64,000 bases of DNA, from positions 1,860,001-1,924,000 of the forward strand of contig OZ246946.1 of assembly GCA_965232015.1 (NCBI GenBank), written 5' to 3'. The stretch comes from JAJEAO01 sp963667635. Its GTDB lineage: Bacteria > Acidobacteriota > Vicinamibacteria > Marinacidobacterales > Marinacidobacteraceae. A program made the position numbers and the translations under genes. Positions 42,906-53,373 of this stretch are shown here, piece by piece. Below the pieces are notes generated by a model that worked only from the letters and a program-made list of their open reading frames with translations, searched no databases and was not told the DNA's origin. Each line of letters starts with the position of its first letter. Position 1 is the first letter of the stretch.

Positions 42906-43165
42906 TCAGCCACGGTGTTCACCGCCTTCCGGAGCAGCGTCACCGATCCGGGGCCGGATCTCCTTCGCCCACTCACGCGCACGCACGCGCATCGCCTCCC
43001 GCGAGAGGTGGAGATTTTCGGCCCCGCGTCCGAGCGAAATCCGTCCCTCTTCGATGGCCTGGCGCACGCGCTCAGCCGGGCGGCGTCTCCGAAACCACTC
43101 CTTGTGGAGTGTGGCCCTTTCCTCCTCCGATGGCGACAGGGCGCCATCCGGATCGGAGGGGTTCG
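42906..43165 (-). pseudogene. Out-of-frame C-terminal extension of the exonuclease-helicase gene
   Basis: One frame off from the helicase gene the sequence reads ALSPSEEERATLHKEWF, then AERVRQAIEEGRISLGR and NLHLSREAMRVRAREWA, ending at TGA 42906-42908. This is clearly protein-like, with a small helix-turn-helix style end. Deleting one base from the G4 run at 43158-43161 (C4 on the coding strand) fuses it to EPDPEP of the helicase. The helicase gene as read ends instead in a 20-residue low-quality tail. Real frameshift and base-call error are both possible. The rest of the interval 42619-43071 holds only this extension and the transposase fossil. Confidence 0.55.
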
Positions 43166-46100
43166 GGGTCCGGTTCGAAGACGAGTTCGGGGAGGACGAC
43201 TTCCCATTCGTCGCAGCGGCAGCGGTCCAGGTACTGGGGCTTCGAGTCGGCGCGGCTCCAGGAGACGATTGCCGCCACGCTGGCAGAGCGGCAGCGCATG
43301 CCGTCTGGCGGGTCGAACCTCTGGGCGAGGCGGCCGACGAGCTGACCGGAAGTGTCGATGAGATCCCATCCGGGCCGGTTGACGCGTGTCGTCAAGGCGT
43401 CACCCTGAGAGAGATTGGCGATCCGACGATGAATCGGATGGCCGGCGTGATAGCTACCGGCGAATCCCAGATCCACATGCTTCATCCCGAGACTGCGGAA
43501 GCGCATTTCGGCAGGCACCGGCTTCCCCGGAGCGGGTTCGCGCTGCACGACGCCGGGTAGGTTCAACAGACCCTTCAGGAGCGCTGTCGGGGGTTCCATC
43601 CGGGAGAGGAGAAGCGTCTCGCGGGCTCGGGTCATCGCGACGTAGAAGAGGCGCCGGGATGCATCGGCGTCCTCGTTGTCGCTGGTTCGGTCCCAGCCGC
43701 CGTCCAGCACGGCGACGTGATCGAACTCGAGTCCCTTGGCGCCGTGGGCCGTCGTGAGAAGGAGTCCCCGCTGACGGCGGTGCACCTCGTATCCCCACTC
43801 CGCCAGCCACTCGATGAGGTGCTCCACCGAGTGCTTGCCGTCTCCCGCCTCCTCGCCATGTTCTTCTACCGCCTGCCGGAGCAGGTCGCCCCATGGGTTG
43901 GCGCGTCTCTCCCGGATCCATGCCAAGAGCCTCCGGGACTCGACGAGCCGGGATTCTCGGGCTCTCAGCCATCCTACGAACTCGCGGGTTTCTCGCAGTC
44001 GCCAGAAGGGAGACGGATGCTCGCTACCCATCTGGACCGGGATCTCCGCCTCCTCGCAGACGGCGCGCACCGGATCGAGGAGCGTCCACTCACGGGCCAC
44101 GACGGCGCATCGCGACCAGTTCCACTCCGAATCCAGGGCGGCGAGACGGCGAAGTTCCCCGACGACGGCGACGGCCTGCCGAGCGAAGTCATGTCCGGCC
44201 GGAAGGATCTGGACCCGGCCGCATCCCTCCGGATCGAACTCTTCCCAGCACCCTCCGGGAGGCTCTTCGCGTCGCGCTTCGTTGATCCCGATGCGCTGTG
44301 TCTCCCTCTTCATCCGGGCGCGGGCTTCGGCGATCACGGCGTTCGACGCCTCGATGATGCGGCGCGTGGAGCGGTAGTTCTGCGTCAAGTGGGCAACGTG
44401 CGGCCCGTAGTCCTCCTTGAATCTCCGGATGAAGCGGACCGACGCACCCTTGAACGAGTAGATGTTCTGGTCGTCGTCGCCGACGGCGAACAGCGTCAGT
44501 TTCTCGCCATCGTCGCTCCGCGTGCGCCCGGCAAGGGCAGAGATCAGCGCATATTCCTCCGGCCCGATGTCCTGGTATTCGTCCACGAACACCCAACGGA
44601 AACCGGCGAGCAACCGCTCGCGTCGCACATCCGCCTCCCCTGCTTCGTCGGGCGGGAGGTCCTTTCCCTCGAGCAGATCGGTCGCCTCGCGCAACAGGTT
44701 CCGGAAGACCTTCTTCTTGTCCAGACGTTCCTTTCGGTCGGCGAAGGTACGGCCCAGCAGCCGCATCGCCAGCGCGTGGCAGGTGAGGACGGTCACCCCT
44801 CGGGCGTCGTCGCCGATCAGCTCCCGGAGCCGGCGACGGATCTGGACCGCGGCGTGGCGGTTGTACGTGAGCGCCACGATGCCGCGGGCATCCTCGCGCC
44901 GAACGCGGACCAGGTAGGCGATCCGGTGTACGAGGACGCGCGTCTTGCCGGATCCGGGGCCCGCCAGAACCAGCACGTTCGTGTCCTGCCGGTCATCCGC
45001 GACGATCGTCTCCTGCTCGGGATTTCTCAGGTCGTCGACGATGCGTCGCCTTGACTCGGGCGTCGTCTGCACCCGCAGCTCCTCCTCCCGGCCCGATAGC
45101 CACCGATCGAGGAACTGCTTCTCGTTCGTCGTGAAGTAGTCCATTGCGAGCCGCAGCGCCTCACCGATCGCCTTGACGCCGCGTTCCGCGAACTCCTTCA
45201 TCACGTGGACCTGGAGGATCTGTCGCGTGTAGTGGAGCCGCAGCGGCTCGAAGTCCCGCTTCGTGTAACCAGGCCGCTGTCGCTGCATCCGGATCCTCAT
45301 CGCCGGGCGAAAGACCCACAACCCCTTGTGGACTCGAATGACCTCCTGCTCGTGGAGCCAGAGGATGGCCCGATGGGTGAGTTCCTCGGTATCGGCAGCG
45401 GAACTCGCGAACAGTTCGCTGCGGACGACCCCGCCCAGCTCCTCCAACGTGGTCTCCGCCAGAAGGTCCTTGCCCCAAGCGCCCTGGGGCAACCGCTCCA
45501 GAAAATAGGTCAACAGACGACCGGCGACTCGGCGCCGATTCGAGGCGAGGACTTCGAGCTCTTCCCATTCCCTGCGCAGGGTGATCTCCGCGGCCCACCG
45601 CCCCTTCTTCCGCACCGTCCAGCTTCCCAAGGCGTCGGGTCCCTCGCCGCGTCCGTCGTAACGGATGCTCCGGACGATCCGCACGAGACGCTCGGGACGC
45701 GCGCCCATCACTTCGTCGTCCTGGAGGCATTGGGCAGCGATCCGGAGATTCAGACGGGAACTCTCGCCCACGGTCAGGTCCGGAGCCGCTTCGCGAAGGT
45801 GCGCGATGAGGGCTGACTCCACGTTCCCGGCCTCGTCAAGTCGACGGGCCGACGAATCGTAGACTCCGCGATGCACGAACGCGGTGATCGCTGTCTCGTC
45901 TGTCGTGATGCCGAAGCCGTAGAGCCGCGCGAGTACGGACGCCACCTGTGCGGATGAAAGGTCGCATTCCGCCATCAACTCGTCGGTCGAGATGCCCTCG
46001 TCGGCGTCGGCTTCCAGAATCGTCCGGACAACGCCGAGCAGTCGCCCCCGCTCCGAAGCGGAGAGTCCCTTCTCCCCCATGAGTCTCTGCTCGGCTTTCT

Positions 46101-48348
46101 CGATCGACAGAACACGGAGCGAAGACGGGAAGACCCGCGTGTGGTTCTCTTTGCGCTCGAGGAAGTCCGCCTCTTCCAGCCACGCCACCGCCATGCGAGT
46201 CCGGGTGTCGTCGGTGGCCTTGTCCCGTTCGAACGCTTCCTCCGTCTCTTCGTGAAGGATCTCGCCCGAGGTCACAACGACCTCCCTGGTCGATCCGTGC
46301 CTCCGATTCCGACCGTCCAGTCGGCGGAGCGCCTTCAGGATGGCGACGATCTCGTGGTGCGCCAGACGGGACCGAGCGGACAGGCCAAACTGCCGCTCGA
46401 CGTCGTCAGGCGAGTAGAGCAGGACGCACTTCGCAAGAGAACCATCACGGCCCGCTCGTCCCGCCTCCTGCACATAGTTCTCGAGCGATCCGGGAACGTC
46501 GGCGTGCAGGACTAGCCGGACATCCGGTTTGTCGATGCCCATCCCGAACGCGTTGGTCGCTGCGATGGCGCGCAACTCGCCGCGGATGAACTGCTCCTGG
46601 ACTTCCTTGCGTGCCTCCGGCTTCATGCCGGCGTGGTAGTGGTCCGCGGCTACGTCCGCGTCTCTCAGGAATTCGGCGACGCGCTCGCTGCGCCTCCTCG
46701 TCGAGCAATAGACGATGGCTCCACCCCGGGTTTCGGGAGCAAGATTCGCTTCGACGGATTCGAGGATGTGCCGATCCTTGTCCGCCGGCGTTGACTGCCG
46801 AACCTCGAAGTCGAGGTTGTCGCGCTCGGCACCGCCGTCGAACACGCGGAGTTCGATCTCGACCTTGTCTCGGAAGTGCCGGACGATGTCGTCCCTCACA
46901 TCCGGCTTCGCCGTCGCGGTGAGACACATCACTGGTGGGATCCGGCTTCCGCTCTCCTTCGCCCGCTCGCGGATGAAGCGCCCGATGTAGAGATAGTCCG
47001 GGCGAAAGTCGTGGCCCCATCGGGAGAGGCAGTGCGCCTCGTCGAGCACCCAGCCGCCGATTTCGCGCTGATCCAGGGCCTTGCGCACGGTCGGGGAGCG
47101 AAGCTGTTCGGGCGCGATGAGCACGATCCCGGCGCCGCCGAGTCGGATGCGGTTCAGGGCTTCCTTGCGCTCCGGCAGCGACAGCAGGCCGTTCACCGTC
47201 ACGCAGCCGGTGATCCCGCGCTTCTCGAGGCCCGCCACCTGGTCCGCCATGAGGGCCACGAGGGGCGAGATCACGACCGTCAGGGCGCCAATTCGGTCGT
47301 AGCGAGATAACGCGGGCAACTGGTAGCAAACGGACTTGCCCGCGCCGGTGGGGAGGATCCCCAGGACGTGCTCGCCGGCCAAGGCGGCCTCGACGATGGC
47401 GCGCTGCATGGACTTGCCGTCGGGCGCCCGGGGCTCAGGACGGAAGTCCGGGAAGCCAAACCACCGGTTCAGTTGGCGGCGGACATCTTGGTGTTCGCGG
47501 CACCAACGGCATCCCGAAGACGCACATGGATCATCGCGCAGCCGTCGAACGAGTTCTTCTGCCTCGGGGAACTGGTGGCGAACCCAGGGCGGCATGACGG
47601 AGTTCCCTCCGGCCACCGAGAGCCAAGCCAGCGCGTACGCGAGCGGCCAACCGTGGTCATCCACTCTGTCGATGACTTCGACGGAGGCCGTCGTGCAGCC
47701 TGAGCCGTCGAGCCGGGCCCGGATGGCCTCCTGCGCCCGAGCCCGCGACGGTCGAGGCTGCTGGCGAAGGTCCCGGAAGAGACGGTCCATCCCCCGAGCG
47801 CTGGGGCCCGGCTTCGTCGTGCTGAGCCAGTGCCATACGGCGAGCAGCCCCGAGGCCCCCGCGGTCAGAGCCTCCCGCTCTTCCCGGAACAGATCGACTG
47901 CCAGTCGAGCGTCGCGCTCCGGGTCGTTCAGGCTCGTGCTGCGGAGACCCGCATCCTTGTAGTGCTTGACGAGGTGGTGGTAGGGGTTCCGGGGAAAGGC
48001 GAGCGGACTGAGCCGCAGCGTGTCCACCACCGGCAACCGGAGTAGACGCAGGTTCGGATTCTCGTCCTTCAGGTACGGCAGGTCGTGCTCGATCAGGTTG
48101 TGGCCGAGGACGAACGCCGCCCCGTCCGCAAGCTGATCCAGTTCCCTCAGGGCCCCCTCGAGTCCGGAGCGGCCCTTGTGGCGGAGGCGTCGTTCGGTGT
48201 CGGGGCGGATCGCTCCGATCGCGTGGATCTTGTCGTCCTTCGCGCCTACTTCGAGGTCGAGGGCGAGACACCGGGGCCGAAACGGCTCGGCGCGGTGATG
48301 ACTCCGGCCGGCGTCGCGCTGGTCGAGAGGGCCGGGAGACAAGGTCAT
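43072..48348 (-). CDS. Exonuclease-RecQ-UvrD triple fusion helicase
   Basis: The protein has 1758 residues with three recognisable units. An N-terminal DEDD-type 3'-5' exonuclease-like domain (about 26-160) carries LALDLEVG (Asp31, Glu33), LGHNLIEHDLPYL (Asp89) and a later NDPERDARLAV. A RecQ helicase (about 315-700) follows with LPTGAGKS (Lys338), DEAHCLSRWGHDFRPDY (Asp436), an SF2 domain 2 with ATNAFGMGIDKPDVR and QEAGRAGRDG, and a winged region. A UvrD/Rep SF1 helicase (about 1110-1700) has AGPGSGKT (Lys1135), DEYQD (Asp1256), NYRSTRRI, TAHGAKGLEFDHV and VAMTRARETL. All ATPase motors look intact. It should degrade or unwind DNA with two motors plus a nuclease. Its 3' end appears frameshifted. 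Setting and architecture suggest a defence or mobile-element role, which is inference. Confidence 0.9.
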   Translation of the reverse strand: MTLSPGPLDQRDAGRSHHRAEPFRPRCLALDLEVGAKDDKIHAIGAIRPDTERRLRHKGRSGLEGALRELDQLADGAAFVLGHNLIEHDLPYLKDENPNLRLLRLPVVDTLRLSPLAFPRNPYHHLVKHYKDAGLRSTSLNDPERDARLAVDLFREEREALTAGASGLLAVWHWLSTTKPGPSARGMDRLFRDLRQQPRPSRARAQEAIRARLDGSGCTTASVEVIDRVDDHGWPLAYALAWLSVAGGNSVMPPWVRHQFPEAEELVRRLRDDPCASSGCRWCREHQDVRRQLNRWFGFPDFRPEPRAPDGKSMQRAIVEAALAGEHVLGILPTGAGKSVCYQLPALSRYDRIGALTVVISPLVALMADQVAGLEKRGITGCVTVNGLLSLPERKEALNRIRLGGAGIVLIAPEQLRSPTVRKALDQREIGGWVLDEAHCLSRWGHDFRPDYLYIGRFIRERAKESGSRIPPVMCLTATAKPDVRDDIVRHFRDKVEIELRVFDGGAERDNLDFEVRQSTPADKDRHILESVEANLAPETRGGAIVYCSTRRRSERVAEFLRDADVAADHYHAGMKPEARKEVQEQFIRGELRAIAATNAFGMGIDKPDVRLVLHADVPGSLENYVQEAGRAGRDGSLAKCVLLYSPDDVERQFGLSARSRLAHHEIVAILKALRRLDGRNRRHGSTREVVVTSGEILHEETEEAFERDKATDDTRTRMAVAWLEEADFLERKENHTRVFPSSLRVLSIEKAEQRLMGEKGLSASERGRLLGVVRTILEADADEGISTDELMAECDLSSAQVASVLARLYGFGITTDETAITAFVHRGVYDSSARRLDEAGNVESALIAHLREAAPDLTVGESSRLNLRIAAQCLQDDEVMGARPERLVRIVRSIRYDGRGEGPDALGSWTVRKKGRWAAEITLRREWEELEVLASNRRRVAGRLLTYFLERLPQGAWGKDLLAETTLEELGGVVRSELFASSAADTEELTHRAILWLHEQEVIRVHKGLWVFRPAMRIRMQRQRPGYTKRDFEPLRLHYTRQILQVHVMKEFAERGVKAIGEALRLAMDYFTTNEKQFLDRWLSGREEELRVQTTPESRRRIVDDLRNPEQETIVADDRQDTNVLVLAGPGSGKTRVLVHRIAYLVRVRREDARGIVALTYNRHAAVQIRRRLRELIGDDARGVTVLTCHALAMRLLGRTFADRKERLDKKKVFRNLLREATDLLEGKDLPPDEAGEADVRRERLLAGFRWVFVDEYQDIGPEEYALISALAGRTRSDDGEKLTLFAVGDDDQNIYSFKGASVRFIRRFKEDYGPHVAHLTQNYRSTRRIIEASNAVIAEARARMKRETQRIGINEARREEPPGGCWEEFDPEGCGRVQILPAGHDFARQAVAVVGELRRLAALDSEWNWSRCAVVAREWTLLDPVRAVCEEAEIPVQMGSEHPSPFWRLRETREFVGWLRARESRLVESRRLLAWIRERRANPWGDLLRQAVEEHGEEAGDGKHSVEHLIEWLAEWGYEVHRRQRGLLLTTAHGAKGLEFDHVAVLDGGWDRTSDNEDADASRRLFYVAMTRARETLLLSRMEPPTALLKGLLNLPGVVQREPAPGKPVPAEMRFRSLGMKHVDLGFAGSYHAGHPIHRRIANLSQGDALTTRVNRPGWDLIDTSGQLVGRLAQRFDPPDGMRCRSASVAAIVSWSRADSKPQYLDRCRCDEWEVVLPELVFEPDPEPLRSGWRPVAIGGGKGHTPQGVVSETPPG

Positions 48349-48487
48349 GTGCTATCGAGAGGACGGGAATCCGGGAAAGTACCTGCCTCGCGGTCCGCTT
48401 GCGCGCAGCGCGCCCGCGCCTTCGGCAAGTGTGCCGGCCTGGAGTCCGGCGCTCCGATGGGGAGGCGCCGGTCGGGCGGACCGCTCG

Positions 48488-48530
48488 GTGCCGGGCCCCT
48501 ACCCGGAGAACCGCGGAGTCCGGCGTTCCG
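48488..48530 (-). repeat. Dispersed 43-bp intergenic repeat, copy B
   Basis: On the minus strand it reads CGGAACGCCGGACTCCG, then CGGTTCTCCGGGTAGGGG, and differs from copy A at only a few positions. It sits directly after the pyrophosphatase stop at 48531. A partial repeat of its first 16 bp (48440-48455, minus strand) lies about 60 bp further in. Copies A and B are inverted relative to each other and bracket the 7.2-kb helicase island. Confidence 0.85.
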
Positions 48531-50576
<2,046 letters not shown>

Positions 50577-50748
50577 GGTGCCTCCGTTCGGGCCGAACAG
50601 GGGGAGGGAGTCCCGAGTTCGCGGGGCCGCGGGGGGACTTTCCCGGGAGCGGGACTCGCTCGTACGCGAAGAGCGGAAAACCCGGGGACCCCGGCGGGGC
50701 TGGATCCCCGCTGAAGATGCCCCAGGCGTCCGCTCGAATAGGGCGGAA

Positions 50749-50754
50749 ATTGTA
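50749..50754 (-). promoter_or_regulatory. Possible -10 element for hppA
   Basis: On the minus strand TACAAT occurs about 170 bp upstream of the hppA GTG in a locally AT-richer patch. No good -35 element is visible, so support is weak. Confidence 0.22.
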
Positions 50755-50854
50755 CAGCAGCGAAGCGCCGAGGCTCCCTGCCAGCCCTGATACACTCGGG
50801 TCCCGGCGCGGGCCGCGTAGCAGCCTGTGGACGAAGCCACGTGAGCACCGAGCG

Positions 50855-50898
50855 CGGCGAAGCGCCCGGCTGACCCGGTTCTCCCGGTAGGGGCGGCG
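50855..50898 (+). repeat. Dispersed intergenic repeat, copy C
   Basis: It reads CGGCGAAGCGCCCGGCTGA, then CCCGGTTCTCCCGGTAGGGG, close to copies A and B in the second half and looser in the first. Its last 22 bp (50875-50896) pair with an inverted partner at 50989-51010. Confidence 0.75.
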
Positions 50899-50988
50899 CG
50901 CGAGGAAGGAAAACGCCGTGTCTTTCGAATCGATGCGCAACGAAGAGCGTCGCGGAGCGTCAGCGGAGTGGCGCGTTCAGCCGGGGCC

Positions 50989-51010
50989 CCGCCCCCACCG
51001 GGAGAACTGG
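50989..51010 (-). repeat. Dispersed intergenic repeat, copy D (inverted partner of C)
   Basis: On the minus strand it reads CCAGTTCTCCCGGTGGGGG, matching 20 of 22 bases of 50875-50896. Directly next to it (51010-51020) a further GTTCTCCCGG half-unit is repeated. The C-D pair encloses 92 bp. Confidence 0.75.
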
Positions 51011-51074
51011 CCGGGAGAACTGGGCATCGCCGTTTGAATACCGCGTGACTTTGTCTTCAGGCTGCTGACTCCCT

Positions 51075-51941
51075 TTGCACTCTCGTCGCGGCCTTTGGAC
51101 GAACGCCCCGGAGCCTGCTTCACGCGCGCGCCGAACCACCGGCGCAGCCGCGATGCTCGTTGGCGTCCTGTTGGCGCCGTTTCCTTCGGGCGCGGAGGAG
51201 CTGATCTATCCGGTGGACGTGGCGCTGGCGGCTGACGGCGGCGTGCTGGTGGCCGATCTCGAAGCGGCGGCGCTGCTGCGCTGGGAGAGCGGCGCGTTCG
51301 AAGTCGTGGCCCGGGGCGAAGGGCTTCCCCGCACACCGCTGTTCGGCATCCGACACCTGGCGCCGGAGCCGGGCGGAGCGGTGGTGGCGAGCGACCCGGC
51401 CACCATGGGTCTCTACCGCGTCTCGACGGGCGCCATCGAGCGCATCCCGGATGACGACCGGTTCGTGACCCCGTGGGGCGTGGCGCTGCTGCCCTCGGGG
51501 GAGATCCTCGCGGTGGACCGCGTCACCCGGCGACTCCGACGCGTGGGAGCCGACGGGATCGAAGACATCGCCGAGATCGCGGCCCCCCGGGCCATCCTGG
51601 TGGGACCGGACGACGCCGAAATCCACGTCCTCACCGATCGGAATATCCTGCGCCTCGACGGGGACACGGCCACCCCGCTGATCGAATCGCCTCCCTTCGA
51701 GTTTCCACACGACTTCGCGCGGGCCTCGGACGGCGGGTTCTACGTCACCGACGGCTACGCCCGTTGCGTGTGGCGGGTGAGCGCCGAGGGACGGGTTTCG
51801 GTGCTGGTCCGGGGAGAGCCGCTCATCAGCCCCCAGGGACTCGCGGCGCTCCCCGGGGGCGACCTCCTGGTCGCCGACGCCCACGCCCGGGCCATCTTCC
51901 GCATCACGCCCGCCGGAGAAATCCGACGGCTGGGCGAATGA
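51075..51941 (+). CDS. Secreted beta-propeller (NHL/SMP-30-like) protein
   Basis: This is 288 residues from a TTG; an ATG at 51153 would remove the basic n-region of the export signal (to PSGAEE), so I favour the longer form. The mature part is a series of about five beta-propeller-like blades of the GVALLPSGEILAVDRVTRRLRRV type, similar to NHL and SMP-30/gluconolactonase-like proteins that bind ligands or lactones. No catalytic set can be confirmed. It precedes a transporter pair in the same direction by about 40 bp and could supply a periplasmic accessory function to it. Confidence 0.7.
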   Translation: MHSRRGLWTNAPEPASRARRTTGAAAMLVGVLLAPFPSGAEELIYPVDVALAADGGVLVADLEAAALLRWESGAFEVVARGEGLPRTPLFGIRHLAPEPGGAVVASDPATMGLYRVSTGAIERIPDDDRFVTPWGVALLPSGEILAVDRVTRRLRRVGADGIEDIAEIAAPRAILVGPDDAEIHVLTDRNILRLDGDTATPLIESPPFEFPHDFARASDGGFYVTDGYARCVWRVSAEGRVSVLVRGEPLISPQGLAALPGGDLLVADAHARAIFRITPAGEIRRLGE

Positions 51942-51983
51942 AACGGCGCCGCCCGTGGGGCCGTGACCGAGGGAGCAGAACGC

Positions 51984-53342
51984 ATGTCTGAAGATCGCGG
52001 CCGCTGGGGCTCGCGCACCGGCTTCATCCTCGCCGCCACCGGTTCAGCCGTCGGGCTCGGCAACATCTGGGGGTTCCCGACCCAGGTCGGTCAGGGGGGC
52101 GGGGCCGCGTTCGTCCTCGTCTATCTGATCGCCGTCGTCTTCATCTGCGCCCCGATCCTGCTCGGCGAGATCGTCGTGGGCCGATACAGCCAGCTCGGGC
52201 CCATGGGCGCGGTCCGCCGACTGGCTCCGACCGGGCCGTGGTGGCTCATCGGGATCCTCGCGGTCGCGGCCGGCACCTTCATCCTGTCCTTCTATTCGGT
52301 GATCGCCGGATGGACCGTGCAATACCTCTGGCTGGCGGTGACCGGCGGGCTCGCCAGCGGACCCGAGGCCTCGGGCGAGCTGTTCAACCAGGTGGCCGGC
52401 CAATCCTGGGGGAACATCCTCGCGACCGGCGTGTTCCTCGCCGTCACCGCCTGGTGCGTGAACCGCGGGATCAAGCGGGGGATCGAGGCGGCGTCCCGGA
52501 TCATGATGCCGGTCCTGTTCGTACTCCTCGTGGTTCTCGCGATCCGCGCCGTCACCCTCCCGGGAGCCGGTGAGGGGCTCGCCTACTACCTGCGTCCCGA
52601 CCTGTCGCAGTTGCGCGATCCCGGGATCCTCGGCGCCGCGGTGGGACAGGCGTTTTTCTCCCTGAGTCTGGGGATGGGAGCGCTGATCACCTACGGCAGC
52701 TACCTCCACCGGTCCCACAAGATCCGGTCGGCGGCGATGGCCATCGTGGGCATCGACACCCTGATCGCCCTCCTCGCCGGGTTCATCATCTTCCCCGCCG
52801 GTTTCTCGATCGCGGGATTCGATCCGTCCTCGGGCGGGCCCGGCCTGATCTTCGCCGTCCTCCCCCAGCTCTTCGCGACGCTTCCCGGCGGGCTCGTGTT
52901 CGGCGCCGCCTTCTTCCTGCTGCTGTCGGTGGCCGCGTTCACCTCGACGATCTCGCTGCTCGAGGTCCCGGTGTCCCACGCGATCGACCAGTGGCGCTGG
53001 CCCCGGCGGAAGGCCGCGGCTACGGTCGGCTTCTTCTGCTTCGTCGTCTCGATCCCGTGCGCGCTGTCGTTCGGCGGCGGACCGGCCGTCCTGGCGGATC
53101 TGCCCCGAATCGGCGGATCGTTCTTCGACCTGATGGTCAACGTGTGGAACGAATGGGCGCTTCCGATCGGCGGACTGCTGATCAGCCTGTTCGTGGGCTG
53201 GCGCTGGGGCGCCGCCAACGCAGGCAAGGAGCTGCGGCGCGAAGGCGCCGGATTCCCCAGTCCGCAGCTCTGGGGATTCCTGATCCGGTTCGTCTCCCCC
53301 GCCGCGCTCGTGTTCCTCATCCTGCTCCGAATCGCCGGATAG
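51984..53342 (+). CDS. NSS-family sodium-dependent transporter (SLC6-like)
   Basis: The protein has 452 residues and about 11-12 hydrophobic helices. GSAVGLGNIWGFPTQVG in the first helix is the NSS signature containing the Na+ and substrate contacts. The later FFSLSLGMGALITYGSYL and SVAAFTSTISLLEVPVS regions match TM6-TM8 of LeuT-type transporters. It imports an amino acid or amine with Na+. The ATG at 51984 is chosen because GGGAG lies just upstream; the GTG at 51963 is less likely. It is followed 31 nt later by an AGCS symporter. Confidence 0.93.
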   Translation: MSEDRGRWGSRTGFILAATGSAVGLGNIWGFPTQVGQGGGAAFVLVYLIAVVFICAPILLGEIVVGRYSQLGPMGAVRRLAPTGPWWLIGILAVAAGTFILSFYSVIAGWTVQYLWLAVTGGLASGPEASGELFNQVAGQSWGNILATGVFLAVTAWCVNRGIKRGIEAASRIMMPVLFVLLVVLAIRAVTLPGAGEGLAYYLRPDLSQLRDPGILGAAVGQAFFSLSLGMGALITYGSYLHRSHKIRSAAMAIVGIDTLIALLAGFIIFPAGFSIAGFDPSSGGPGLIFAVLPQLFATLPGGLVFGAAFFLLLSVAAFTSTISLLEVPVSHAIDQWRWPRRKAAATVGFFCFVVSIPCALSFGGGPAVLADLPRIGGSFFDLMVNVWNEWALPIGGLLISLFVGWRWGAANAGKELRREGAGFPSPQLWGFLIRFVSPAALVFLILLRIAG

Positions 53343-53373
53343 CGCACTTTCTTCCGTCATCACGGAGAGTTCC

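Larger units (their letters stand above)
50577..51074. other. 498-bp intergenic region upstream of hppA and the propeller gene
   Basis: This divergent spacer contains a weak -10-like element for hppA and a 136-bp inverted-repeat pair (50875-51010), both listed separately. I find no conserved reading frame, tRNA or terminator stretch with a U-run in the rest. Confidence 0.5.
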
